Shown here: positions 63,756 through 64,000 of the stretch, one piece after another
Numbering within the stretch: position 1 is the first letter of the stretch
Layout: each line of letters begins with the position of its first letter
Source of the DNA: Argentina anserina
Lineage: Eukaryota; Streptophyta; Magnoliopsida; Rosales; Rosaceae
Length of the DNA: 64,000 bases
Direction: 5' to 3'
NCBI RefSeq assembly: GCF_933775445.1
Contig: NC_065878.1
Coordinates: forward strand, 23,882,395-23,946,394
Position numbers and translations under genes: made by a program
The notes under the pieces: generated by a model
The model's database searches: none
What the model was told of the DNA's origin: nothing
The model's input: only the letters and a program-made list of their open reading frames with translations

Positions 63756-64000
63756 AGGTAACTGTCAGTAAATTTTGGGGCTCCTTTATCGTTGGTTTGA
63801 TTTGAATTTACTGTGGCTGAGTTTATGGTTTAAAGGTTGAAGCTTTATTGTGAGTTTTGGGGGAAGAGTGAGGACAATGAGGGAATTGACAGTGGGTATG
63901 TTGTTTATACTGCTAGTTTTGAGTAGGAGTTTGTTTTTTTATATGGAAAAGCTCAAGTCTATAATGTTGATTAGGGAGGGTGTTGATCTGGTTGTGTTTT
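63756..64000. other. Downstream of the Agenet-type ORF, to the window end
   Basis: T-rich DNA, possibly 3' untranslated sequence or an intron of the same gene. Nothing else recognised; a continuation beyond the window is possible. Confidence 0.4.

Noticed and set aside
1..64000. tRNA, rRNA, snoRNA genes, CRISPR arrays, retroelement proteins
   Set aside because: I looked for tRNA B-box-like GGTTCGA motifs, reverse transcriptase or transposase-like peptides and regular spaced repeats, and found none that could be supported.

Overview
This is nuclear DNA of a dicot plant. Genes are split by many short AT-rich GT-AG introns, intergenic DNA is AT-rich with GA/CT and TA microsatellites, and the encoded proteins are plant-type (LSU, MOR1, BIN4, a thaumatin-like protein, a VAN3-binding-like PH protein). 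Gene content and style suggest a eudicot, perhaps Rosaceae, but the species cannot be fixed from sequence alone. Nothing bacterial, plastid, mitochondrial or viral was recognised.

Layout. 0.5-2.5 kb: small Cys-rich protein gene (+). 3.8-4.6 kb: two-exon thaumatin-like gene (+). 5.2-8.7 kb: BIN4, a topoisomerase VI-associated protein (-). 9.6-12.1 kb: HP30-type Tim17/22/23-SAM protein (+). 13.0-13.4 kb: a ~400-bp imperfect foldback. 13.9-14.3 kb: LSU sulfur-starvation protein (-) with a UPE-box-like element just upstream of its TATA box. 16.3-19.3 kb: ATG13 (+). 20.2-22.3 kb: a C78/UFSP-like peptidase gene (+) interrupted by one in-frame TGA. 22.9-27.6 kb: a full ABCB transporter of 1255 residues (-). 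29.4-43.7 kb: MOR1/XMAP215 with about 54 exons (-). 46.1-53.7 kb: CAND1 with about 28 exons (+), head to head with MOR1. 55.0-56.7 kb: VAN3-binding/FORKED-like PH_2 protein (+). 57.3-58.4 kb: predicted plastid membrane protein with a C-terminal CxxC-CxxC knuckle (-), sharing a 250-bp divergent promoter with SWC2/YL1 (58.6-60.8 kb, +). 62.3-62.5 kb: a possible 55-residue protein (-). 63.4-63.8 kb: an Agenet/Tudor-type fragment whose homology is split between two frames (+).

The genes do not form one pathway. As I remember the Arabidopsis gene order, the run TLP-BIN4-HP30-LSU-ATG13-UFSP looks like the unduplicated form of two duplicated Arabidopsis segments (At5g246xx and At3g495xx), each of which kept only part of the set. 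The cellular roles are mostly housekeeping: endoreduplication, organelle import, sulfur response, autophagy, microtubule growth, cullin-RING recycling, H2A.Z deposition.

I found no convincing new biological system. The observations most worth checking are the UPE-like box at LSU, the internal stop in the UFSP-like gene, the long foldback next to LSU, a 125-bp MITE in an HP30 intron, and the frame-split Agenet gene. Exon boundaries were read by eye from GT-AG sites and frame continuity; they are firm where exons are listed with phases and approximate for MOR1, CAND1 and SWC2.
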